Positions 1 to 6,432 of a stretch of 19,368 bases of DNA are shown here, one piece after another; position 1 is the first letter of the stretch; every line of letters starts with the position of its first letter. Source of the DNA: DATIRA01 sp964553405 (GTDB taxonomy: Bacteria; Pseudomonadota; Gammaproteobacteria; Steroidobacterales; Steroidobacteraceae); the NCBI GenBank assembly GCA_964553405.1, contig CAZKLS010000046.1, positions 1-19,368 of the forward strand, read 5' to 3'. The position numbers were made by a program, and so were the translations under genes. Below the pieces are notes generated by a model, which did no database searches, was not told the DNA's origin, and saw only the letters and a list, made by a program, of their open reading frames with translations.

Positions 1-1134
1 GTGCAGGACGAGATCGCGCAGACCATCGTGCAGGAATTGCGCCTCGAGCTCGCGCCGGAACAACAGCAGGTGGCGCAGCGGGACAAGGCGCCGACGCAGA
101 ACGTGGAAGCCTACGAGTTCTACCTGCAGGGACGCGCGGTCTGGAAGCGCCGCGGCGAGGAAAACATCCGCCGCGCGATCGAGCTGTACCAGGCGGCGCT
201 CGGGCGGGACCCGGCGTTCGCGCGGGCCCATGCGGCGCTCGCGTCGGCCTACGTCGTGCTGCCCGGCTACATCAAGGACAAGCAGAGCAGGGATACGGAG
301 CAGTACTTCCGGCTGGCGGAGACCTCCGCGCGGCAGGCGCTCGCGATCGACCCGAACCTCGGCGAGGCCCATGCGGTGCTCGCCGAGATCAACGCCGAGC
401 GCGGCGATCTGCTCGACGCGGAAGCGGGGTTCTTTTTCGCAGTCTCGCTGGAGCCGAACGAGGCCACGCCGCACCACTGGTACTCGATCCTGCTCACCCG
501 GGTCGGCCGGCTCGACGCGGCGCTCGCGCAGGCCCGGCTCGCCCAGGAGCTGGACCCGAGTTCGCCGATCATCGCGGCCAACCTGGCGAACGCCTATTTC
601 GTAAAGGGCAACGACGAGCAGGCGCTCCGCTACACCCGGCTCGCCGCCGAGCTCGGACTCAGCACGAAGGGTACGGGCGTCGAGGCCGCGATCGCGATGC
701 GCCGGGGCGAATGGGAGAAGGCCGAGCAGCTGCTGCTTGCGCAGGAGCACCTGCCGGCCGAGATCAAGGCCGAGATACCGGGCTGGCTGGCGGCGGTGCG
801 GGATCCCGCGCTGCGACCGGCGATGGTCGAGGACATGCGTGCACTGGACCCGGGCGTCGCCGAGCAGATCCAGATGGTCGACTCCTATCTGCAGCTCGAT
901 CAGGTCGACCTGGTGTACGACGTGCTCTTCGAAGCGCTGGACAGGAAACCCGAGGCCTGGATCCAGCAGTTCGACCTGAACCTCGCCTGGAGCCCGGAAG
1001 GCGCGGCGATGCGACGCGACCCGCGCTTCGCGGAGCTGGCCGATCGCATCGGCGTGCTGGTCGACTACTGGAAGCAGTACGGCTATCCGGACGGCTGCCG
1101 CGCCGGGTCCGAGGCCTCGATCGAATGCAGCTGA
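1..1134 (+). CDS. TPR-repeat protein, 5'-truncated (C-terminal part of a TolB-like/TPR regulator)
   Basis: This frame is open from the first base, so the visible 377 residues are the C-terminal part of a larger protein and the GTG at base 1 is not a credible start. The opening QDEIAQTIVQELRLEL matches the linker that usually follows a TolB-like domain in CadC-type winged-helix or adenylate-cyclase proteins with C-terminal TPRs. TPR-like helix pairs run from about residue 36 to 215, for example IELYQAALGRDPAFARAHAAL at 60-80 and ARQALAIDPNLGEAHAVLAE at 110-129. The tail (AMRRDPRFAELADRIGVLVDYW) is the usual end of this family. TPRs mediate protein-protein contacts; the effector domain would lie upstream of the window. 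The stop overlaps the mutY start by 10 bases, so the two are probably cotranscribed. The TPR assignment is firm; the N-terminal domain is inferred. Confidence 0.8.
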   Translation: MQDEIAQTIVQELRLELAPEQQQVAQRDKAPTQNVEAYEFYLQGRAVWKRRGEENIRRAIELYQAALGRDPAFARAHAALASAYVVLPGYIKDKQSRDTEQYFRLAETSARQALAIDPNLGEAHAVLAEINAERGDLLDAEAGFFFAVSLEPNEATPHHWYSILLTRVGRLDAALAQARLAQELDPSSPIIAANLANAYFVKGNDEQALRYTRLAAELGLSTKGTGVEAAIAMRRGEWEKAEQLLLAQEHLPAEIKAEIPGWLAAVRDPALRPAMVEDMRALDPGVAEQIQMVDSYLQLDQVDLVYDVLFEALDRKPEAWIQQFDLNLAWSPEGAAMRRDPRFAELADRIGVLVDYWKQYGYPDGCRAGSEASIECS

Positions 1135-2249
1135 GCCCGGCCGAGTTCGCGGACCGGTTGCTCGAGTGGTTCGCGGTCGAGGGCCGCAGGGACCTGCCCT
1201 GGCAGCTCGAGCCGACACCGTATCGGGTCTGGGTGTCGGAGATCATGCTGCAGCAGACGCAGGTCACGACGGTCATCCCGTACTACGAGACGTTCCTGCA
1301 GCGCTTCCCGGACGTCGGTGCGCTCGCGGCTGCGACGCTCGACGAGGTGCTGCACCTGTGGTCGGGCCTCGGCTACTACGCCAGGGCGCGCAACCTGCAT
1401 CGCTCTGCGCAACTGATCGAGACCGAGTTCGGCGGCGAGTTCCCGCAATCCCTCGAGGACGTGATGCGCCTGCCGGGAGTCGGCCGGTCGACCGCCGGCG
1501 CGATCCTGGCGCTGTCGCGCGGCCAGCGGCATCCGATCCTGGACGGCAACGTCAAGCGGGTGCTGGCCCGCTGCTTCGGCGTGGAGGGTTATCCGGGCGA
1601 GGCTTCGGTCGAAAAGCGGCTGTGGTCGCTGTCCGAGGCGTGCACTCCCGGGTCGGCCGTGGCCGACTACACGCAGGCCGTGATGGACCTCGGTGCGACC
1701 GTCTGCACCCGGGGCAATCCGGCATGCCTGCTCTGTCCGATGAATGAGGGCTGCGTGGCCCGGATCCGCAACCTGCAGCGTCGCCTGCCCGCGCCGCGGC
1801 CGCGAAGCCAGCGCCCGACGCGCCAGGCCTGGGTCGTGGTCGCGCTGCGAGGCAGGCACAAGGTGCTGCTCGAGCGCCGGCCGCCGTCGGGCATCTGGGG
1901 CGGGATGTGGGGATTGCCGGAGTTTCCGACGCGTGCCCACGCCGACCAGTGGTGCCGCGAGCAGCTCTCGGGAGCGACCGCAGCGCAGCCGGGCGAGCCG
2001 CTGCGGCACGCTTTCAGTCACTTCGACTACGAGATGCGTCCGCTGCAGCTGAACTGCCTCGGCAAGTCGAGCCAGCTGCGCGACGACGACCGCTACCGCT
2101 GGTACGACGCGGAGAATCCGGCGCGGGTGGGCCTGCCGAAGCCGATCAGCCAGCTGATCGGTCGAGCCATCGGTGCAGATGAGTCTGCTGCGCCGGTGCG
2201 ACGCGGCGCGACGCGGCTGGCCGGGAGGGACCATGCAAGCGACGACTGA
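1125..2249 (+). CDS. mutY: A/G-specific adenine DNA glycosylase MutY
   Basis: MutY removes adenine mispaired with 8-oxoguanine in base-excision repair. The 374-residue product is slightly longer than E. coli MutY. Visible features are the catalytic Glu39 in SEIMLQQTQV, the helix-hairpin-helix LPGVGRSTA (116-124), catalytic Asp140 and Lys144 in LDGNVKR, and a complete [4Fe-4S] loop with Cys194, 201, 204 and 210 (C-x6-C-x2-C-x5-C). A C-terminal NUDIX-like domain carries FSHF at 297-300, the segment that reads 8-oxoG. Nothing essential is missing. The ATG at 1125 lies inside the end of the TPR gene (10-base overlap), and its own end overlaps the hydrolase gene by 17 bases, which indicates translational coupling. 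In many gammaproteobacteria mutY is followed by yggX in the same direction; here yggX lies nearby on the opposite strand. Confidence 0.97.
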   Translation: MQLSPAEFADRLLEWFAVEGRRDLPWQLEPTPYRVWVSEIMLQQTQVTTVIPYYETFLQRFPDVGALAAATLDEVLHLWSGLGYYARARNLHRSAQLIETEFGGEFPQSLEDVMRLPGVGRSTAGAILALSRGQRHPILDGNVKRVLARCFGVEGYPGEASVEKRLWSLSEACTPGSAVADYTQAVMDLGATVCTRGNPACLLCPMNEGCVARIRNLQRRLPAPRPRSQRPTRQAWVVVALRGRHKVLLERRPPSGIWGGMWGLPEFPTRAHADQWCREQLSGATAAQPGEPLRHAFSHFDYEMRPLQLNCLGKSSQLRDDDRYRWYDAENPARVGLPKPISQLIGRAIGADESAAPVRRGATRLAGRDHASDD

Positions 2250-2943
2250 GCAGCCGGGCCCACGCGACATCGAGATTCCGGTCGATGGTCGCGGTCGAGT
2301 ATTGCAGGGCAGCATGCTGCCACCGCCGCGCGGCGGCGGGATGGTCGTGTTCGCCCACGGCAGCGGCAGCAGCCGCTTCAGCCGCCGCAATCGTTACGTC
2401 GCGTCCCGGCTGCAGGCCAGTGGCCTCGGGACCCTGCTGATGGACCTGTTGACGGAGCGCGAAGAAGCCGAGGACGCCGTCACGGCGAGGCTGCGATTCG
2501 ACATACCGATGCTCGCTTCGAGAGTCGTCGCCACGCTCGACTGGCTCGGTCGGCAACCGGCGACCGGCTCGTGCAGGCTGGGGCTGTTCGGTTCGAGCAC
2601 CGGCGCCGCGGCGGCATTGATCGCGGCTGCGGAGCGACCGGAGGCGGTGGCAACCGTCGTTTCCAGAGGAGGGCGCCCGGACCTGGCGGGCGAGGCGCTG
2701 CCGCGGGTGGCCTGCCCGGTGCTGCTGATCGTCGGTGAACGGGACGATGCCGTAATGGAGCTGAACGAGTCCGCGGCAGCGAGACTCGGTGGTCCGAGCG
2801 AGCTGCGCATCGTGGCCGGGGCGACGCACCTGTTCGAGGAACCCGGTGCGCTGGAGGAAGTCGCAGGGCTGGCGGCCGACTGGTTCGCGCAGCGGCTCTG
2901 CACCGAGGCTGCCGCGATACGCGACGCAGGCCGGTCCGCGTGA
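2233..2943 (+). CDS. Alpha/beta hydrolase, dienelactone-hydrolase-like
   Basis: A 236-residue cytosolic alpha/beta hydrolase. The oxyanion-side motif AHGSGSSR is at 41-48. The nucleophile elbow GSSTG (120-124) puts the catalytic Ser at 122. The acid is Asp171 or Asp172 in GERDDAV, and the His is at 199 in GATHLFEEPG, giving a complete triad in the order expected for dienelactone-hydrolase-like proteins. The physiological ester or acyl substrate cannot be told from sequence; relatives are often encoded next to or fused with phosphoribosyltransferases, but none is present here. I chose the ATG at 2233 because GGGAGG lies just upstream at 2223-2228; an in-frame ATG at 2173 has no comparable site and would overlap mutY by 77 bases. 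The end overlaps the next start as GTGA. The fold is sure, the function unknown. Confidence 0.88.
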   Translation: MQATTEQPGPRDIEIPVDGRGRVLQGSMLPPPRGGGMVVFAHGSGSSRFSRRNRYVASRLQASGLGTLLMDLLTEREEAEDAVTARLRFDIPMLASRVVATLDWLGRQPATGSCRLGLFGSSTGAAAALIAAAERPEAVATVVSRGGRPDLAGEALPRVACPVLLIVGERDDAVMELNESAAARLGGPSELRIVAGATHLFEEPGALEEVAGLAADWFAQRLCTEAAAIRDAGRSA

Positions 2944-3371
2944 ACGGAGCGCCGGCCCCGCTCAGGCCGCTGGCGCGCCAGTGTCTCGTGGCGGGGTCGG
3001 TGCTGCTGTGCCTGGCCGTCGCGCTCGGTGCGTTCGGGGCCCACGGCCTCGAGGGTCGCGTGTCGGCGCAGAGGCTGGCCAGCTACCGCACCGGAGTGCT
3101 CTATCATTTCCTGCACGCCTTCGGCCTGGTGCTGGTCGGAGTCGTCGCACAGGTCACACGGGAGTCAACGGCGCTGCGCTGGTCGGCCCGCCTGATGCTG
3201 GCCGGCATCGCGGTGTTCGGCGGCAGCATCTACCTGATGACGGCCGGGGCGCCGCGCTGGCTCGGCGCGGTCACGCCGATCGGCGGCCTGTCGTTCATGG
3301 CGGCCTGGCTGATGCTGGCGCGCCACGCGGTCGGGGCAGCTCAGCCCGGATCCGGGTCCGGCGCGACGTAG
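2940..3371 (+). CDS. DUF423 family inner-membrane protein (YgdD-like)
   Basis: A 143-residue hydrophobic protein of the DUF423 family. Signatures are the early GAFGAHGL (about residues 30-37), TGVLYHFLHAFGL after the first helix, and GGSIYLM followed by TPIGGLSFMAAWL near the end. Four transmembrane helices are plausible, at roughly 12-32, 50-70, 76-96 and 106-127. The molecular function of the family is unknown. The GTG start at 2940 overlaps the hydrolase stop (GTGA), so it is the last member of the plus-strand operon. Its last 31 bases overlap the 3' end of yggX on the opposite strand, so the two transcripts must be antisense to each other there. The C-terminal tail PGSGSGAT is low complexity and may reflect that overlap. 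Confidence 0.88.
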   Translation: MNGAPAPLRPLARQCLVAGSVLLCLAVALGAFGAHGLEGRVSAQRLASYRTGVLYHFLHAFGLVLVGVVAQVTRESTALRWSARLMLAGIAVFGGSIYLMTAGAPRWLGAVTPIGGLSFMAAWLMLARHAVGAAQPGSGSGAT

Positions 3372-3622
3372 CCTTCGGGCGCCTCGGCGCCGCCGCCGAA
3401 CAGGAATTTCTGCATCTCCTCGACCAGGAACTCGCGGGCCTTCGGGTCGATGGCCGACAGGCGGTACTCGTTGATCAGCATCGTCTGGTGGCGCAACCAG
3501 GCCTGCCAGGCTTCCCGGGAGATGTTCTCGTAGATCCGCTTGCCGAGCTCGCCCGGATAGGGAACCCGCTCGAGTCCTTCGGCCTCGCGGCCGAGGTAGC
3601 TGCAGTTGACTGTACGGCTCAT
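3341..3622 (-). CDS. yggX: Probable Fe(2+)-trafficking protein YggX
   Basis: A 93-residue cytosolic protein matching YggX, which protects iron-sulfur clusters and limits oxidative damage. Family hallmarks are MSRTVNCSYLGREAEGL with the conserved Cys7, then YPGELGKRIYENIS, WLRHQTMLINEYRL, and the C-terminal FLFGG...EGYV. Length is normal. An AGGAG Shine-Dalgarno lies just upstream of the ATG at 3622. The gene follows rraA by 16 bases and is probably cotranscribed. It converges on, and overlaps by 31 bases, the DUF423 gene. MutY, its usual partner and itself an Fe-S enzyme, is 1.1 kb away on the other strand, so the common mutY-yggX arrangement seems to have been broken up by inversion or rearrangement. 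Confidence 0.95.
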   Translation of the reverse strand: MSRTVNCSYLGREAEGLERVPYPGELGKRIYENISREAWQAWLRHQTMLINEYRLSAIDPKAREFLVEEMQKFLFGGGAEAPEGYVAPDPDPG

Positions 3623-3638
3623 CAGTTCTCCTCGCCCG

Positions 3639-4124
3639 TCATGCCAGGGGTCGGTCCGAAACGACGACGCCGTCCTCATCTGCATGGACGAAGTCCCCCG
3701 GGCGAAAAGTGACGCCCGCGAACCGGACCGGCACGTCGCGCGCGCCTTCGCCGCGCTTCTCGCTGCGCAGCGGCATCGTACCGAGCGCGCGCAGGCCGAG
3801 ATCCATCCGGCCGAGCTCGACCGAGTCGCGGATACAGCCGTGGATGATGACGCCGGCCCAGCCGTTGCTGACCGCCGCGCTGCCGAGCTTGTCGCCGAAC
3901 AGCGCGCGGCGCTTCGAACCACCGCCGTCGACGACCAGCACGCGGCCGTTGCCGGGGCTCTCGACCGCCTCCTTGACGAACGAGTTGTCCTCGAAGCAGC
4001 GCACGGTGCTGATGGGACCGCCGAAGGCGTGGCGCCCACCGTAGATGTGGAAGATCGGCTCGCAGACCCGCAGACGATCGGCGAACTCGTCGCACAGGTC
4101 AGCGGTTCCCTTCGTTGCAGTCAT
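3639..4124 (-). CDS. rraA: Ribonuclease E activity regulator RraA
   Basis: A 161-residue protein, the same length as E. coli RraA. RraA forms a ring-shaped trimer that binds the C-terminal scaffold of RNase E and inhibits mRNA decay. Recognisable blocks are TADLCDEFADRLRVCEPIF (8-26), YGGRHAFGGPISTVRCFEDN (28-47), GRVLVVDGGGSKRRALFGD (60-78), GVIIHGCIRD (91-100) and GVTFRPGDFVHADEDGVVVS near the end. The RraA fold is shared with HMG/CHA-type aldolases and demethylmenaquinone methyltransferase-like proteins, but length and motifs favour the RNase E regulator. The ATG at 4124 is preceded by GAGGA at a suitable distance and by a perfect TATAAT -10 box at 4154-4159. yggX follows 16 bases downstream. 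Confidence 0.93.
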   Translation of the reverse strand: MTATKGTADLCDEFADRLRVCEPIFHIYGGRHAFGGPISTVRCFEDNSFVKEAVESPGNGRVLVVDGGGSKRRALFGDKLGSAAVSNGWAGVIIHGCIRDSVELGRMDLGLRALGTMPLRSEKRGEGARDVPVRFAGVTFRPGDFVHADEDGVVVSDRPLA

Positions 4125-4153
4125 TGCGACATCCTCGAGGCGCGAAGCCGCTG

Positions 4154-4159
4154 ATTATA
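4154..4159 (-). promoter_or_regulatory. Sigma-70 -10 box of the rraA-yggX promoter
   Basis: The minus strand reads TATAAT here, a perfect -10 hexamer, 29 bases upstream of the rraA ATG. The predicted start site near 4147 leaves a leader of about 23 bases carrying GAGGA. No good -35 hexamer is visible at 16-18 bases; only a GCGTTT-like sequence fits. The -10 is clear, but promoter strength is uncertain. Confidence 0.5.
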
Positions 4160-4204
4160 GGTCCGGCGCCGCCGGAAACGCCCCGCTGCGCGGATCGGGC
4201 GGTG

Positions 4205-4243
4205 AAAAACGGCACGGAAGGGCCTCAGGCGCCCTTCCATGCC
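4205..4243 (-). terminator. Rho-independent terminator after hsp20
   Basis: An 8-bp perfect stem (GGAAGGGC at 4216-4223, GCCCTTCC at 4231-4238) has a 7-base loop. It is extended by GGCA/TGCC after one mismatch. On the minus strand it is followed directly by GTTTTTC (T-run opposite A4205-A4209). It sits about 20 bases after the hsp20 stop, in the right orientation. Confidence 0.85.
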
Positions 4244-4265
4244 ACGGTCCGGCTGCTCGTCTGCC

Positions 4266-4712
4266 TTACTGGATCTGGATCTGCCGCGGCTGCGGCGTGA
4301 CCAGCTTCTGCTTCGGGATGCGGATCGTGATCACTCCATCGCGACCTTCGGCCCGGATCCCTTCCTCGTCGATGTTCTCCGGCAGCGCGAAGCGCCGGGC
4401 GAACGAGCCGTAGAAGCGCTCCACGCGGTGCGTCTTCTCGTTGTCCTCGGTCTTCTCCTGCTTGCGTTCGCCGGACAGGCTGAGCATGCCGTCCTGCACG
4501 GTGATGCTCACGTCTTCCTTGCGGACCTCGGGCAGCTCGGCCTTGATCAGGTACTCGGTCTCGGTCTCGCTGACGTCGGCGGCTGGCGCCCAGACGTGCC
4601 CTGCAGGTGCGTTCTCGGCCCCGGGGCGCGCCCAGCGGCGCACGGCCTCGGAGAAGAAGCGGTCGAACGCGTCGTCCACGTCACGGAAAGGTTCCCACTT
4701 GATGACTCGCAT
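4266..4712 (-). CDS. Small heat-shock protein, Hsp20/alpha-crystallin family
   Basis: A 148-residue ATP-independent holdase chaperone of the cytosol. The alpha-crystallin domain covers about residues 44-136: AADVSETETEYLIKAELP opens it, VQDGMLSLSGERK and YGSFARRFALP are the classic central strands, and DGVITIRIPK is the closing strand. The short N-terminal arm begins MRVIKWEPFRDVDDAFDRFF, as in many proteobacterial class A proteins. Two in-frame ATGs exist, at 4718 and 4712. AGGAGG (4721-4726) is only 2 bases from the first but 8 bases from the second, so I prefer 4712. A CTTGAAA-type heat-shock promoter lies upstream and a terminator follows, so this appears to be a single-gene transcription unit controlled by sigma-32. 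Confidence 0.95.
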   Translation of the reverse strand: MRVIKWEPFRDVDDAFDRFFSEAVRRWARPGAENAPAGHVWAPAADVSETETEYLIKAELPEVRKEDVSITVQDGMLSLSGERKQEKTEDNEKTHRVERFYGSFARRFALPENIDEEGIRAEGRDGVITIRIPKQKLVTPQPRQIQIQ

Positions 4713-4720
4713 GTTCATTA

Positions 4721-4726
4721 CCTCCT
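4721..4726 (-). promoter_or_regulatory. Shine-Dalgarno AGGAGG that decides the hsp20 start
   Basis: The minus strand reads AGGAGG. Spacing is 2 bases to the ATG at 4718 and 8 bases to the ATG at 4712, favouring the downstream codon. A GC-rich hairpin (GACCGG/CCGGTC, 4733-4748) stands just upstream in the leader but does not pair with this site. Confidence 0.7.
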
Positions 4727-4763
4727 GGCTCGGACCGGCGGGCCGGTCGCGTCATGCCCGGAT

Positions 4764-4791
4764 AAATGCGAACGGGCTGCGCGGTTTCAAG
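4764..4791 (-). promoter_or_regulatory. Sigma-32 (RpoH) type promoter of hsp20
   Basis: On the minus strand CTTGAAA (4785-4791) is an exact match to the sigma-32 -35 consensus. After 13 bases follows TCGCATTT (4764-4771), matching CCCCATNT at most positions. The predicted start site near 4756 leaves a leader of about 44 bases before the preferred ATG. The match and the downstream heat-shock gene support each other. Confidence 0.75.
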
Positions 4792-4807
4792 GGGCAGGGC
4801 AACGCAG

Positions 4808-4845
4808 AAAAACGAACGGCGCGGCAGATGCGCCTGCCGCGCCGT
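4808..4845 (-). terminator. Rho-independent terminator after the HiPIP gene
   Basis: A perfect 12-bp stem (4816-4827 with 4834-4845, ACGGCGCGGCAG/CTGCCGCGCCGT) encloses a 6-base loop. On the minus strand it is followed by TCGTTTTTC. It lies 23 bases after the HiPIP stop and just before the hsp20 promoter, separating the two units. Confidence 0.9.
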
Positions 4846-4868
4846 CCAGGTCGATCTCTGCCGGGGGC

Positions 4869-5207
4869 TTACGGACGCTTCACGTAAACCTTGCACCAGC
4901 CTGGGCCCGCCACTTCGCGGCCGCCGAAGATGTTGCAGCCGACCCAGGCATCCCCTTCCTTCGCCTTCGGGGCCTGGAGGCAGTTGGTGCACTTCTGGCC
5001 GGCCTTGTAGTTCGGGTTGGCCTTCGCGTCCACCTTGGTCGCATCCTCGATGTAGCCGAGTTGCTTCGCCTGTGGCTCGTTCGGGTCAACCCGGCCGCCG
5101 GCCGCCTCGGCACGACCGAGCAGCGCGGTCACGGGAATTGCCGCGACTCCCAGCAATGCGCCCTTGATGACGGCGCGGCGCGGAAATTTCTTCTCGGACA
5201 TTGACAT
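4869..5207 (-). CDS. hip: High-potential iron-sulfur protein (HiPIP), Tat-exported
   Basis: A 112-residue precursor of a periplasmic [4Fe-4S] electron carrier, which typically passes electrons between the bc1 complex and a terminal oxidase or, in phototrophs, the reaction centre. A Tat signal is visible: FPRRAVIKG at 8-16, a hydrophobic stretch to about residue 30, and probable cleavage after GRAEA. The mature part has the four cluster ligands Cys73, Cys76, Cys91 and Cys105 in the HiPIP order C-x2-C-x14-C-x13-C, with the family context WVGCNIFGG and GPGWCKVY. The ATG at 5207 is close behind AAGGAGAG; a second in-frame ATG at 5201 is also possible. The gene is monocistronic, with a strong terminator behind it. 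No photosynthesis genes are in view, so its partner is unknown. Confidence 0.93.
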   Translation of the reverse strand: MSMSEKKFPRRAVIKGALLGVAAIPVTALLGRAEAAGGRVDPNEPQAKQLGYIEDATKVDAKANPNYKAGQKCTNCLQAPKAKEGDAWVGCNIFGGREVAGPGWCKVYVKRP

Positions 5208-5366
5208 ACTCTCCTTGGATGCAGAGCGAGATGGCGTCGGATCGACGGGCCGCTCGTGGGTAATGACGTGCAACTCACAGCATTTTAGTACGACACGTCT
5301 GAATTCGACATTCGGCCGGCATCGGGTTCGGCATGTCGCCGGGCGCGTCCGCCAGTTCACGGCATG

Positions 5367-5382
5367 AATGAGAATCATTGCC
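5367..5382 (+). promoter_or_regulatory. Fur-box-like sequence between HiPIP and the YbhN-type gene
   Basis: AATGAGAATCATTGCC resembles the Fur consensus core (AATGATAATCATT with one mismatch). The right half-site is poorer, with 13 of 19 positions of the full consensus matched. It lies 57 bases before the plus-strand gene and 160 bases before the HiPIP start. One chance match in an AT-richer intergenic patch is possible. Confidence 0.3.
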
Positions 5383-5438
5383 TTCTTGGGCCGTCCGGCG
5401 CAGCACGCAGTCTGTCCGATGGCCCGTAGAATCGGCAA

Positions 5439-6407
5439 ATGCCAGATCCGCGCCGCAAGCGATGGAAGACCCTGCTCGGGGTTGCACTGAGCGTCGGCGT
5501 CGCCTGCATCGCGGCCTGGGTGCTTTACCGGACCTTCCAGCGCATCAGCTTCGCGGACGTGTTGCGCAGCATGCGGGAGACCCCGCTGCGGACGCTGTTT
5601 CTCGCCGCGCTCTGCGCCACGGGCGCCTTCGCTACGCTCGCGCTGTACGAGGTCGCGGTGGTGCGCTACGTCAAGCACTGCATCGGGCGGTCCAAGCCGG
5701 TGATGACCGCACTGATCGCGTTCCCGCTCGGTCATGCCGTCGGTCAGGCGATGCTCAGCGCCGGCGCGCTGCGCTACCGGATGTACACACCGGCTGGATT
5801 CTCAGCGACCGAGGTGGGCGCGACGGTGCTGATGGCCGGCCTGCCATACGCGCTCGCGTTCGGCTGGCTGTTCGACCTGTCACTGGTGTTCGGCGCCGAG
5901 CGGCTCGCACCGCTGTTCCACATCGAGAGCCGGTGGCTGCTGCTGCTCGGACTGCTCGGGCTCGTGAAGGACGTCGGCTACCTGCTGTTCGTGTGGCTGC
6001 GCAAGGCGCCGATACGGCTCGGCGGCTGGGCCGTGAACCTGCCGAGCGTGCCGATGACGGCGCTGCAACTGCTGGTCGGCTTCGCCGACGTGCTGCTGGT
6101 GGCCGGCGTGCTGTACATGCTACTGCCCGCATCGGCGGACCTGGCCTTCCTGCCGTTCCTCGCCGTGTACCTGGCGAGCATCCTGGTCGGCGTGCTGAGC
6201 CACGTGCCGGCCGGGATCGGCGTGCTCGAATCGATGCTGTTGCTGCTGCTGCCGCACGTGCCTCCGGAGGAGCTGCTGGCGGCGGTGCTGCTGTATCGCG
6301 CGATCTACGAGGTCGTTCCGCTGCTGGTGGCCCTGGTGCTGTGGAGCATGTTCGAGCTGGTCGCGGCGGACGGCGCCCGGGTTCGCCTCACCCGGACGGG
6401 ATCCTGA
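5439..6407 (+). CDS. Flippase-like integral membrane protein (UPF0104 / YbhN, MprF N-terminal-like)
   Basis: A 322-residue inner-membrane protein with about eight hydrophobic helices. It belongs to the lysylphosphatidylglycerol-synthase transmembrane family (UPF0104, E. coli YbhN). Tell-tale segments are GHAVGQAMLSAGALRYRMY (108-126) followed by GFSATEVG, and the late LSHVPAGIGVLESMLLLLLP. The C-terminal aminoacyl-transferase domain of full MprF is absent, so lipid lysinylation is not expected; a lipid-translocating or transport role is inferred from the family. No strong Shine-Dalgarno precedes the ATG at 5439. The neighbours on both sides are on the minus strand, so it is a single-gene unit. 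An inverted repeat at its 3' end may end transcription. Confidence 0.85.
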   Translation: MPDPRRKRWKTLLGVALSVGVACIAAWVLYRTFQRISFADVLRSMRETPLRTLFLAALCATGAFATLALYEVAVVRYVKHCIGRSKPVMTALIAFPLGHAVGQAMLSAGALRYRMYTPAGFSATEVGATVLMAGLPYALAFGWLFDLSLVFGAERLAPLFHIESRWLLLLGLLGLVKDVGYLLFVWLRKAPIRLGGWAVNLPSVPMTALQLLVGFADVLLVAGVLYMLLPASADLAFLPFLAVYLASILVGVLSHVPAGIGVLESMLLLLLPHVPPEELLAAVLLYRAIYEVVPLLVALVLWSMFELVAADGARVRLTRTGS

Positions 6408-6421
6408 AGGCGTCCGTCCGG
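6392..6421. terminator. Possible bidirectional terminator hairpin between convergent genes
   Basis: CCGGACGG (6392-6399) and CCGTCCGG (6414-6421) form a perfect 8-bp inverted repeat with a 14-base loop. It spans the stop codon of the YbhN-type gene and the 25-base gap before the convergent oxidoreductase stop. There is no T-run on either side, so termination function is only suggested by position. Confidence 0.3.
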
Positions 6422-6432
6422 CACTGACTCGA

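Noticed and set aside
1..3. GTG at base 1 as the start of the TPR protein
   Set aside because: The frame is open at the window edge and the sequence starts in the middle of a known linker, so the gene continues upstream.
1083..2390. 435-codon minus-strand open frame opposite mutY
   Set aside because: Shadow of mutY; no family features.
4733..4748. hsp20 leader hairpin as an RNA thermometer
   Set aside because: It does not pair with the AGGAGG site, which an RNA thermometer of ROSE or FourU type requires.
5427..5432. TAGAAT as a -10 box for the YbhN-type gene
   Set aside because: It ends only 6 bases before the ATG and has no -35 match at 16-18 bases.
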